A stretch of DNA of 61,581 bases from an uncultured Oscillospiraceae bacterium (GTDB taxonomy: Bacteria; Bacillota; Clostridia; Oscillospirales; Oscillospiraceae): positions 1-61,581 of the forward strand of contig CAKTMO010000009.1 of assembly GCA_934573935.1 (NCBI GenBank), written 5' to 3'. Each line of letters starts with the position of its first letter. Within the stretch, counting starts at the first letter, position 1. Under the pieces are notes generated by a model, which had not been told where the DNA came from, did not search any database, and worked only from the letters and a program-made list of their open reading frames with translations. The translations under genes and the position numbers were made by a program. Positions 49,216-56,650 of the stretch are shown piece after piece.

Positions 49216-49971
49216 TCAGCGATAACTCTCCCACAGCAGCACCGTCGCGGCGATGGCCGCGTTCAGGGATTCGCACCGCTGGGACATGGGAATCTTCAAA
49301 GTCTTCTGGCACATAGTCAATACGGTATCGCGGATGCCCTGTCCCTCGCTGCCGATCACGATGGCGCAGCGGTCAAGGGCCGCTGTGCGCACATCCTCCG
49401 TGTCCTGGCGCAGCGCCGTGCCGTACAGGGGCAGTCCGCTGCGCATCAGCAGCCCCGGCAGTGCCTCCGCCGTCAGGCACCACACCGGACGGCGGAACAC
49501 CGCCCCCATGGACGAGCGCACGGTCTTCACGCTCCAGGGGTCGGCGCAGCCCTCCAACAGCAGCAGGCCGTCAAAGTCAAAGGCGTCCAGCGTCCGCAGG
49601 ATGGTGCCCACGTTGCCTGGATCCTGCACGCCGTCCAGTACCAGATAGCGGCAGCCGCTCAGGGTCTCCGGTACCTCCGCGTCCGGCAGGGTCACGGTGA
49701 ACAGCGTCCCCTGGGGGGACTTCATGGGGGAGATGGAGGCCATCACATCCTCCGGCACCTGCACTGTCCGGACGCCCTCCGGCACCGGCGGCAGCGCCGT
49801 ACCGGCGTTGACCACGATCTCCCGCACGGAGGCATGCCATTTCAGCGCCTCCGCCAGCAGCTTGGGGCTGTCGCACAGGTACGCGCCCTGCTCCCGCCGG
49901 TAGGCGGCGGAGGCCGCCAGCTTTTTCATATGCACCAGCAGCGGATTGCTGCGGCTGGTGATCTTTTCCAT
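49216..49971 (-). CDS. SpoU/TrmH-family RNA 2'-O-methyltransferase
   Basis: A 251-residue SPOUT-fold enzyme. Motif 1 is LVLDGVQDPGNVGTILRT, motif 2 is IVIGSEGQGI, motif 3 is IPMSQRCESLNAAIAATVLL. The N-terminal ITSRSNPLLVHMKKL region is a substrate-binding domain as in RlmB-like proteins. The ATG at 49971 has AAGGAGG 8 bases upstream; a longer frame to 50016 runs into the lysS terminator. The rRNA or tRNA site is not evident. Confidence 0.9.
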   Translation of the reverse strand: MEKITSRSNPLLVHMKKLAASAAYRREQGAYLCDSPKLLAEALKWHASVREIVVNAGTALPPVPEGVRTVQVPEDVMASISPMKSPQGTLFTVTLPDAEVPETLSGCRYLVLDGVQDPGNVGTILRTLDAFDFDGLLLLEGCADPWSVKTVRSSMGAVFRRPVWCLTAEALPGLLMRSGLPLYGTALRQDTEDVRTAALDRCAIVIGSEGQGIRDTVLTMCQKTLKIPMSQRCESLNAAIAATVLLWESYR

Positions 49972-50003
49972 ATCGGCCGCCTCCTTTTCGTCGGAATGGA
50001 AAG

Positions 50004-50033
50004 GCTGACCCGACAAGCCTTTGTCGGGTCAGC
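50004..50033 (-). terminator. Hairpin after lysS
   Basis: GCTGACCCGACAA pairs perfectly with TTGTCGGGTCAGC over 4 bases. The tract after it (CTTTCC) is weak, and GTTTTTTG lies before the stem, so termination may be partial and some transcription may reach the SpoU gene. Confidence 0.75.
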
Positions 50034-50070
50034 GGGGTCAAAAAACGATGTGAACCGACTTCAGGCGCGA

Positions 50071-52011
50071 TCAATAGAGCTTTGCACCAGCCGGAATATG
50101 GGGATCGACCATCAGCAAATGCAGCTTTTCTTCTCCGTTTTCGTGGTGGACCGCGGAGATCAGCATACCGCAGGAATCAATGCCCATCATGGGTCTGGGG
50201 GGCAGGTTCGTGATGGCGATGCAGGTCTTGCCCACCAGCTCCTCCGGCTCGTAATACTCGTGAATGCCGCTCAGGATCACGCGATCCGTACCGGTCCCGT
50301 CGTCCAGAACGAACTTCAAAAGCTTCTGGGACTTCTTCACGGCCTCGCAGGCCTTGATCTTCACGGCGCGGAAATCGGACTTGGAGAAGGTATCAAAATC
50401 CACCAGATCCGCAAACAGCGGCTCGATCTGCACGTGAGAGAAGTCGATGGCTTCCTCCGCGGCGGGCGCAGCCGTCACGGCAGGCTTGTCGGTCTTCTTG
50501 TCGGTATCCAGGGGCTTCATAGTGGGGAACAGGATCACGTCGCGGATGGAATCGGTGCCGCACAGCATCATGGCGCAGCGGTCGATGCCGAAGCCCAGGC
50601 CGCCGGTGGGAGGCATGCCGTACTCCAGCGCCATGACGAAATCGTCGTCCATCATGTCGGCTTCCTCGTCGCCCTGGGCGCGCTTCTCCGCCTGGGCCTT
50701 GAAGCGCTCGTACTGGTCGATGGGGTCGTTCAGCTCGGAGAAGGCGTTGCCCATCTCGCAGCCGCAGATGAAGGCCTCATACCGCTCGGTCAGGTGGGGA
50801 TCGGCGGGGCTGCGCTTGGCCAGGGGGCTGACCTCCACGGGATACATGGTGATAAAGGTGGGCTGGGTCAGAGTCTCCTCCACCTTCTGGTCGAAGGTCT
50901 CGTACAGGGCGTTGCCCCAGGTGTGGGACACGCCGTCCATATCCACGCCCACGCTCTTGGCCAGCTCCACGGCGGCGTCGGCGTCGCCCTCGATGGCCAT
51001 AAAGTCCGCGCCAGTGACGTTCTTCACCGCGTCGGCCATGGTGACACGGGGCCAGCCGGGGGTCAGGTCGATCTCATTGCCCAGCCAGGTCACGCGGTAG
51101 GTGCCCAAAATCTCATTGGCCGCGCCGGAGAGGATGGCCTCTAAAATATCCATCATGCCGTCCAGGTTGGTATAGGCCTGATACAGCTCACAGGTGGTGA
51201 ATTCGGGGTTGTGCTTGGTGTCCATGCCCTCGTTGCGGAAGATGCGGCCCACCTCGTACACGCGCTCCAGACCGCCCACGATCAGCCGCTTCAGGTGCAG
51301 CTCGGTGGCGATGCGCATATACATGTCGATATCCAGGGTGTTGTGGTGGGTGATGAAGGGACGGGCGTTGGCGCCGCCGGCAATAGGACTGAGAACAGGC
51401 GTCTCCACCTCCATAAAGCCCAGCGAGTCCAGATAGCGGCGCAGATAGGCCACGAACTTGCTGCGGATCTCGAAATTCCGCTTGCTCTCGGGGTTCACGA
51501 TCAGGTCCACATAGCGCTGGCGATAGCGGGCCTCCTTGTCGGTCAGGCCGTGGAACTTCTCCGGCAGGGGGCGCAGGGACTTGCTCAGCAGGATGATCTC
51601 GTGGGCGCGGACGGACATCTCGCCCCGCTGGGTGCGGAACACCTCGCCGATGACGCCCACGATGTCACCGATGTCGTACTTCTTGAAGCGGTTATAGTTC
51701 TCCTCGTCCATCTCGTCCTTGCGGGCATAGATCTGGATGCGGCCGGACTTGTCCTGCATGTCGCAGAAAGACACCTTGCCCATGCCGCGCTTGCTCATCA
51801 GGCGGCCCGCCACGCGGACGGGGGTGCCCTCCAGGGCGTCGAAATTATCCTTGATATCCTGGGTGTGATGGGTCACGTCAAACTTGGTGATCTGGAAGGG
51901 ATCGCGGCCCTCGTCCTGCAATGCCTTCAGCTTGTCGCGGCGGATCTGCAGCAGCTCGCCCAGCTCCTGCTGTTCGGTGGTATTGGTCACGTTGGTATTT
52001 TGCTCTGCCAT
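50071..52011 (-). CDS. lysS: Lysyl-tRNA synthetase with C-terminal tRNA-binding domain
   Basis: A 646-residue class II synthetase. The N-terminal OB fold is about residues 55-160 (VRVAGRLMSKRGMGKVSFCD), followed by motif 2 region GRIFRNEGMDTKHNPEF and motif 3 GLGFGIDRCAMML. The usual enzyme ends near residue 500. Here about 125 residues follow; from 522 they resemble the Trbp111/EMAPII tRNA-binding OB fold known from methionyl-tRNA synthetase (FRAVKIKACEAVKKSQKLL; PRPMMGIDSCGMLISAV). It is downstream of greA by 45 bases, and the pair is probably one unit. Confidence 0.95.
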   Translation of the reverse strand: MAEQNTNVTNTTEQQELGELLQIRRDKLKALQDEGRDPFQITKFDVTHHTQDIKDNFDALEGTPVRVAGRLMSKRGMGKVSFCDMQDKSGRIQIYARKDEMDEENYNRFKKYDIGDIVGVIGEVFRTQRGEMSVRAHEIILLSKSLRPLPEKFHGLTDKEARYRQRYVDLIVNPESKRNFEIRSKFVAYLRRYLDSLGFMEVETPVLSPIAGGANARPFITHHNTLDIDMYMRIATELHLKRLIVGGLERVYEVGRIFRNEGMDTKHNPEFTTCELYQAYTNLDGMMDILEAILSGAANEILGTYRVTWLGNEIDLTPGWPRVTMADAVKNVTGADFMAIEGDADAAVELAKSVGVDMDGVSHTWGNALYETFDQKVEETLTQPTFITMYPVEVSPLAKRSPADPHLTERYEAFICGCEMGNAFSELNDPIDQYERFKAQAEKRAQGDEEADMMDDDFVMALEYGMPPTGGLGFGIDRCAMMLCGTDSIRDVILFPTMKPLDTDKKTDKPAVTAAPAAEEAIDFSHVQIEPLFADLVDFDTFSKSDFRAVKIKACEAVKKSQKLLKFVLDDGTGTDRVILSGIHEYYEPEELVGKTCIAITNLPPRPMMGIDSCGMLISAVHHENGEEKLHLLMVDPHIPAGAKLY

Positions 52012-52055
52012 AACGGCCTCCTTATCTCATCAGCCCACGATCGCTGATCGAGGGG

Positions 52056-52532
52056 TCATCGTTCAATACTGTCAACACGGTAGTGGATGGCGCCGCGGGG
52101 CGCCTCCACGATCACTTCATCGCCCGCCCTGCGGCCCATCAAGGCTTTGCCGAAGGGAGAGTCCTCGCTGACCGCGCGGCTCATCACATCGGCCTCCTGA
52201 GAACCGACGATTCGATAGGCGGGCAGCTGTTTTCGCGTGTCCAGATTGGTGACGATGACTTTGCAGCCGATGGAGATCTTGTCGGAGTCCATCTCCGCCT
52301 CGTCCACGATGACGGCGTGCAGCAGGATGTCCTCCAGCTCGGCAATACGGGAATAGAGCTTGCCCTGTTCGTTTTTCGCCTCGTCATACTCGCTGTTCTC
52401 GCTCAGGTCGCCGAAGCCGCGGGCCTCTTTAATAAGCTCCGCCACCTCGTCGGCGCGGGTGGTCTTGCTGTAATCCAGCTCCTGTTTCAGCTCGTCATAG
52501 CGGGCCTGGCTCATCTTGAATTCTTTTGCCAT
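52056..52532 (-). CDS. greA: Transcription elongation factor GreA
   Basis: A 158-residue factor that rescues backtracked RNA polymerase. The N-terminal coiled coil carries ARGFGDLSENSEYDEAK with the tip acidic residues; the C-terminal domain ends SPFGKALMGRRAGDEV and APRGAIHYRV. The ATG at 52532 fits AAAGGA 11 bases upstream. A perfect promoter lies at 52617-52645. Confidence 0.95.
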   Translation of the reverse strand: MAKEFKMSQARYDELKQELDYSKTTRADEVAELIKEARGFGDLSENSEYDEAKNEQGKLYSRIAELEDILLHAVIVDEAEMDSDKISIGCKVIVTNLDTRKQLPAYRIVGSQEADVMSRAVSEDSPFGKALMGRRAGDEVIVEAPRGAIHYRVDSIER

Positions 52533-52563
52533 GCTGCACATTCCTTTCTATTGCATCCCTATG

Positions 52564-52575
52564 CAGATATCTGCC
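52564..52575. repeat. 12-bp palindrome in the greA leader
   Basis: GCAGATATCTGC, a perfect palindrome between promoter and start codon. It could be a protein site; no known regulator is recognised. Confidence 0.5.
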
Positions 52576-52616
52576 ATCGGGTATACTTATATTATAATTA
52601 CAATGCGTCACGTTGC

Positions 52617-52645
52617 ATTATAGTGAGTTTCCGCCCGCCTGTCAA
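52617..52645 (-). promoter_or_regulatory. Promoter of greA-lysS
   Basis: TTGACA (52640-52645), 17 bases, TATAAT (52617-52622) on the minus strand: both boxes are perfect. The -35 overlaps the stop codon of the upstream gene at 52642. Confidence 0.9.
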
Positions 52646-53307
52646 GCGTTGGGCGCAATTGTTTTTACACGAATTTCCTCTTTTTTGATCTCTCCGGCCT
52701 GATACAGTGCCGCCAGCAGCTGTTCCGACGGCGGCCACGGCCCCAGCAGCTCCTCCGGCGCCCCATAGGTCAGCCGCTGATAGCGCCCGCAGTCCACCCC
52801 CAGACAGATGACCGCGCCCTGCTCCGGCGCACCGCCGAAGGAGACCGTCAGCGCCGCGCTCTCCACGCTGCCGGCGCACAGACCGAACCGCCGCCGCAGG
52901 GCCTCCGCCAGCGCCGCGCCCCCCGCCCCCACCTGCAAGATCACGTACCGCACCCGCGACGCCAGCACTGCGGCGGCACGAAATACGGCGGCGTCGGCGC
53001 AGTCGGCCCGCAGCACCGCCGTGGCGCGCCGCAGGTCCCCCTGCATGTCCAGCAGCTGGGGCAGCAGCGCCAGCCGCAGCTCCTGCACCGGCATGGCCCC
53101 CAAGCCCCACCGCGCCGCTTCCGCCGTCAGGCCGGACGGCAGCACACACGTCCGGACCCCCTGCCGCCGCAGCTTCCGCAGCACGCGGCCGCGGCGATAC
53201 CCCGCCAGCAGCCCCGACGACGGCACCGTGGCCACGGCGAACCACACGCCGCCGATCCGCTGTCGCGTCACACCGGCACGCTCTCCCTCCCGCACATAGC
53301 CGTACAT
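52642..53307 (-). CDS. Unrecognised 221-residue protein
   Basis: The protein begins MYGYVREGERAGVTRQRIGG and has alternating Arg-rich and Ala/Gly/Leu-rich stretches. A conserved-looking core includes VRTCVLPSGLTAEAARWGLG and GAVICLGVDCGRYQRLTYG. No enzyme motif, membrane helix or signal peptide is evident. The ATG at 53307 follows AGAGGTG (within a hairpin arm) by 7 bases. A competing frame (52598-53317) on the same strand is very Gly/Ala-rich and lacks a site. It lies between mepM-like and greA genes. I do not recognise the family. Confidence 0.6.
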   Translation of the reverse strand: MYGYVREGERAGVTRQRIGGVWFAVATVPSSGLLAGYRRGRVLRKLRRQGVRTCVLPSGLTAEAARWGLGAMPVQELRLALLPQLLDMQGDLRRATAVLRADCADAAVFRAAAVLASRVRYVILQVGAGGAALAEALRRRFGLCAGSVESAALTVSFGGAPEQGAVICLGVDCGRYQRLTYGAPEELLGPWPPSEQLLAALYQAGEIKKEEIRVKTIAPNA

Positions 53308-53314
53308 AAAAAGT

Positions 53315-53345
53315 CACCTCTGTACCAGTATATGGTACAGAGGTG
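53315..53345 (-). terminator. Hairpin whose 3' arm holds the next gene's RBS
   Basis: CACCTCTGTACC pairs perfectly with GGTACAGAGGTG over a 7-base loop, then ACTTTTT. On the minus strand the 3' arm carries AGAGGTG, the only site for the ATG at 53307. It can act as terminator of the M23 gene or mask the site. Confidence 0.78.
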
Positions 53346-53368
53346 CTCGTTATCCGTTTGTCCGCGGC

Positions 53369-54673
53369 TCAGCCGTAATACTGCCAGCCGGTCAGATAGG
53401 TCAGGGGATCCACCCACGTGTCGTTCTCCATCACACCGAAGTGCAGATGGGGCCCCGTGGAGTTGCCGGTGTTGCCGGAATAGGCCACCACCTGTCCCTG
53501 GGTCACCTGATCGCCCACCGAAACGTTATAGCCGCTCAGGTGGCCGTACAGCGTGGAATTGCCCTTGCCGTGGCTGATGATGACGCAGTTGCCGTAGCCG
53601 CCGTTCCAGCTGGCCCATGTGACCGTGCCGGACTTGGCCGCCAGCACCGGCGTGCCGGAGGGAGTTCCGATGTCCACGCCCTTGTGGTTGGTGCTGCCGA
53701 TGCCGCCGGGAGACTGTCGCCCACCGAACTTAGAGGTGATCCACCGGATGCCGTTGCAGGGCCAGGCATAACCGCCCACGGTGCCGGCAATGTCGTCCAT
53801 GCCCAGCTCGCGGGCCTTGGCCTCGGCCGCGGCGATCAGGTCGTCCAGCGCCTCCTCCTCGGCCTTGATGGCGTCATACTCCGCCTGCTTGCCCTCTTCG
53901 GTCTTGATGTACTCCGCCAGCAGCTTCATGCTCTCGGAGATCTCCCCCTGCAGCTCCTGCTTAGAGGCGGTAAGGGACTCGTTCTGCTCCTCCAGCGCGG
54001 CCTTGTCGGCGGCCAGCTCCTGGCGGATGGTCTGCAGGTCGCTGATGACCTTCTGGTTGTACCGGACGATCTCGTTGATAAAGTCAATACGGCTGACCAG
54101 ATCCGAGAAGCTGGTGGCCTTGAACAGTACCGACCAGTAGGAGATGTTCCCCTGCTCCTCCTCGGCGCGGATCTGCTTGTGGAACAGCTCCGTCTGGCGC
54201 TTTTCCAGTGCCTCGTTGGCGCTGATGCTGCGGTTGGTAATGTCGATCTGCTCCTCCAGCAGATTGATCTCCTCCTGCAGCGCGGCGTTGCGCTGGTCGA
54301 GCAGGTTCTTCTTCTGCTGGGTGTTGGCCTTCTGGCCCTTGATGCTCTCCAGCTGCTTTTTCAGGTCGTCCATCTCCTGGCGCTTGCCGTTGATCTCCTG
54401 CTGCAGCCGTTCATACTCCTCGCGGACGGCGTCCTTCTGGTCGCTGTTGCTGTCGGTCTCCGTGTCCGTGTCGGTCTTGGTGTCGGTTTTCGTATCCGTC
54501 TTCGTGTCAGTTTTGGTGTCGGTGGCCGTGGTGTCGCTGGCCTTGGCGCTGCCGTCTGCCGTGTCATCGCTGGCCTTGGCGCTGCCGAAGGCCGCCGTGG
54601 GCAGCAGCGTGCCCATCAGCAGCAGCGCGCACAACAGCGCCGCCGCCCGTTTTCCCATCGTGGAACGTTTCAT
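53369..54673 (-). CDS. M23 murein hydrolase with coiled coil (EnvC/RipC-like)
   Basis: A 434-residue exported protein. The signal peptide is MKRSTMGKRAAALLCALLLM, ending near AAFG. A TDTK-type repeat (about residues 48-72) follows. Residues 80-300 form a long coiled coil (NGKRQEMDDLKKQLESIKGQ). The C-terminal LytM/M23 domain has NHKGVDIG and GPHLHFG with the zinc histidines; both are intact, so this may be an active hydrolase. It is downstream of ftsE-ftsX. FtsEX controls such coiled-coil hydrolases at the division or elongation site. Confidence 0.9.
   Translation of the reverse strand: MKRSTMGKRAAALLCALLLMGTLLPTAAFGSAKASDDTADGSAKASDTTATDTKTDTKTDTKTDTKTDTDTETDSNSDQKDAVREEYERLQQEINGKRQEMDDLKKQLESIKGQKANTQQKKNLLDQRNAALQEEINLLEEQIDITNRSISANEALEKRQTELFHKQIRAEEEQGNISYWSVLFKATSFSDLVSRIDFINEIVRYNQKVISDLQTIRQELAADKAALEEQNESLTASKQELQGEISESMKLLAEYIKTEEGKQAEYDAIKAEEEALDDLIAAAEAKARELGMDDIAGTVGGYAWPCNGIRWITSKFGGRQSPGGIGSTNHKGVDIGTPSGTPVLAAKSGTVTWASWNGGYGNCVIISHGKGNSTLYGHLSGYNVSVGDQVTQGQVVAYSGNTGNSTGPHLHFGVMENDTWVDPLTYLTGWQYYG
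54460..54535. repeat. Short tandem coding repeat (TDTK)
   Basis: A 12-base unit encoding TDTK/TDTE repeats four to five times near the N-terminus of the M23 protein. Codons vary between units, so it has been present a long time or is under coding constraint. Confidence 0.75.
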
Positions 54674-54720
54674 GGTCTGTCCTTTCCTCCGGTGCGGAGC
54701 AGCCCTGCCCCGCGGGGTCG

Positions 54721-55602
54721 TTATACCTTCAAGAAGCGGCGGATCGCCATCAGACTGCCGCCCACGCCGATGAGGATGCCGGCGCCGGCGAAAATGCCCG
54801 CCACAGGCTGCCAGATGTTCTGGAACGGCACCACCTCCAGTAGCTGCATGGTGTCGGAGGTGCTGATGCCGTTGGCCATGGCGCTGTACAGCAGCCACTG
54901 CAGGCCGAAGGCGATGGCCGCGCCGAACAGGCCCAGCAGCAGCCCCTCGAACACGAAGGGCCAGCGGATGAAGCTGTCCGTGGCGCCCACCATTTTCATG
55001 ATGGCGATCTCGTCACGCCGGTCAAAGGTGGTCAGCTTGATGGTGTTGGAGATAATGAACAGCGACACCATCAGCAGCACGGCGATCAGGGCGATGGAGA
55101 TCACCCCCGCCACGTTGCGCACGGTGATAAAGCCGTTGGAGATTACCTCGTCGGCCCGCACCTCGTCGATGCCCTTCACCGCCTCCACCGCGGCCTTGGT
55201 CTGGGCCATCCGGTCCGGATCGGTCAGGTGGATCACATAGCGGTGGCGGAACACCTCCGGCGCCAGATCCTGATACATCTCATCCTCGTCATACTTGGCC
55301 ACATACTCGTCCCGCGCCTGCTGGCGGGAGACGAAGGTGCAGTCGGCCACGTTGTCCACCTTTTCCAGCTCGGACTGCAAGGCCTTGGCCCTGCTCTCCG
55401 TCAGGGATTCGTCCACAAAGGCCACCATGGCGTTCTCCTTTTGCAGATCCGCCAGGTTTTCGTTGGCGTTATAGGCCACCAGCGAGAACGTGCCCATGAT
55501 CAGCAGGCACGCCACCGTGACGCCGATGGCGGCAAAGGACATGAACCCGTGGGAGAACATGCTGCGGGCGCCCTCTTTGAAGAAATAGCCGAAGTTTTTC
55601 AC
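54721..55602 (-). CDS. ftsX: Cell division membrane protein FtsX
   Basis: A 293-residue membrane protein with FtsX architecture: an N-terminal helix ([18 protein letters not shown]; about 20-40 hydrophobic), a large external loop (about 50-175), and three membrane segments in the C-terminal half, including VLLMVSLFIISNTIKLT. It couples FtsE ATP use to external hydrolases. It overlaps the ftsE stop by 4 bases. The M23 gene follows after 47 bases. Confidence 0.94.
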   Translation of the reverse strand: MKNFGYFFKEGARSMFSHGFMSFAAIGVTVACLLIMGTFSLVAYNANENLADLQKENAMVAFVDESLTESRAKALQSELEKVDNVADCTFVSRQQARDEYVAKYDEDEMYQDLAPEVFRHRYVIHLTDPDRMAQTKAAVEAVKGIDEVRADEVISNGFITVRNVAGVISIALIAVLLMVSLFIISNTIKLTTFDRRDEIAIMKMVGATDSFIRWPFVFEGLLLGLFGAAIAFGLQWLLYSAMANGISTSDTMQLLEVVPFQNIWQPVAGIFAGAGILIGVGGSLMAIRRFLKV

Positions 55603-56288
55603 TGCTGGGTCACCCCCTCGTATGTACCGGTGGCGTCAGCCACCACGCAGCCGCTGTCCAGATAGATCACCCGCTTGTTGAAATGGTTCACCAGTCCCCG
55701 CTCGTGGGTCACCACGATCACGGTGGTGCCCAGGGCGTTGATGCGCTCCAAAAGCGTCATGATCTCCAGAGAGCGGGCGGGATCAAGGTTGCCGGTAGGC
55801 TCATCCGCCACGATGGTGCTGGGGTTGTTCACCAGCGCGCGGGCGATGGACACACGCTGCTGCTCGCCGCCGCTGAGCTCGTCGGGGAAATTGCTCTCCT
55901 TCCCCTTCAGGCCCACCAGCTCCAGCACATAGGGGATGCGGCTGCGGATCTCGCGGGGCGAAGCGCCCACGGCCCGCATGGCCAGCGCCAGATTGTCAAA
56001 CACCGTCCGCCCGGGGATCAGGCGGAAATCCTGAAAGATCACGCCGATGGTGCGGCGCATCAGAGGCAGCTGCCGCTCCTTGATGCGGCTCATGGAAAAG
56101 CCGTTGACCATCACGCGGCCGCCGGTGGGCACGATCTCGCCGGTCAGCAGCTTGATAATGGTGGACTTGCCGCTGCCGGAGGGGCCCACCAAAAATACAA
56201 ATTCTCCGTCATCTATTTGAAATGAAATGCCGCGAACAGCCTTTGTGCCGTTCTCATAGGTCTTTTCCGCGTCCGTCAGTCGAATCAT
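55599..56288 (-). CDS. ftsE: Cell division ATPase FtsE
   Basis: A 229-residue ABC ATPase. Walker A is [10 protein letters not shown], the Q-loop lies in [12 protein letters not shown], the signature is LSGGEQQRV, and Walker B is [13 protein letters not shown]. It starts the ftsE-ftsX-M23 unit, behind a consensus promoter at 56350-56378. Confidence 0.95.
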   Translation of the reverse strand: MIRLTDAEKTYENGTKAVRGISFQIDDGEFVFLVGPSGSGKSTIIKLLTGEIVPTGGRVMVNGFSMSRIKERQLPLMRRTIGVIFQDFRLIPGRTVFDNLALAMRAVGASPREIRSRIPYVLELVGLKGKESNFPDELSGGEQQRVSIARALVNNPSTIVADEPTGNLDPARSLEIMTLLERINALGTTVIVVTHERGLVNHFNKRVIYLDSGCVVADATGTYEGVTQQ

Positions 56289-56349
56289 GGCACACCCTCA
56301 AATCCTTATAAAATGCAACATCTTGTGGCAAAAAGCCGTTGTCTGTTAC

Positions 56350-56378
56350 ATTATATATAAATCCGCGACAAATGGCAA
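56350..56378 (-). promoter_or_regulatory. Promoter of ftsE-ftsX-M23
   Basis: TTGCCA (56373-56378), 17 bases, TATAAT (56350-56355) on the minus strand. Confidence 0.82.
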
Positions 56379-56556
56379 CAGGAAAACGGTGAATTTTCGG
56401 TGAATCTGTCGGCCAAAATCTGCCTATACTGGATAAGACGCGCAAAAGGGGAAAATGTTCCCGTGAACAAGGAAAAAACTTCCTTGCGGGAGGAGGCAAG
56501 GCGGAGCGGTTTTCCGGCAGTCGCTGCCTTTTTTCGCCTTTTTTCCGGTGCAAAAA

Positions 56557-56610
56557 CGGTACATAAAGTGCCGTTATCGGTACATAAAACGCGGTTATAG
56601 GGACATAAAA
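56557..56610. repeat. 21-bp tandem direct repeats
   Basis: CGGTACATAAAGTGCCGTTAT (56557-56577) and CGGTACATAAAACGCGGTTAT (56578-56598) with a partial third copy AGGGACATAAAA (56599-56610). The 21-base period (two helical turns) would place copies on one face of DNA. Confidence 0.75.
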
Positions 56611-56637
56611 AGCCCTCCCGTGAGGGAGGGTTTTTTG
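56607..56637 (-). terminator. Terminator of the SipW-type gene
   Basis: CCCTCCC pairs with GGGAGGG over GTGA, then TTTTTT. A and T runs on both sides. Confidence 0.9.
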
Positions 56638-56650
56638 ATTGGTTGAATTA

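Larger units (their letters stand above)
56289..56650. other. Intergenic region with ftsE promoter and 21-bp direct repeats
   Basis: Contains the ftsE promoter (56350-56378), a T/C-rich and purine-rich stretch (56440-56550), 2.5 copies of a 21-base direct repeat (56557-56610) and the terminator of the SipW-type gene. No gene is supported. Confidence 0.7.

Noticed and set aside
52598..53317. 239-residue Gly/Ala/Arg-rich minus-strand frame
   Set aside because: Overlaps the better-supported frame 52642-53307 on the same strand, crosses the greA promoter and has no ribosome binding site.
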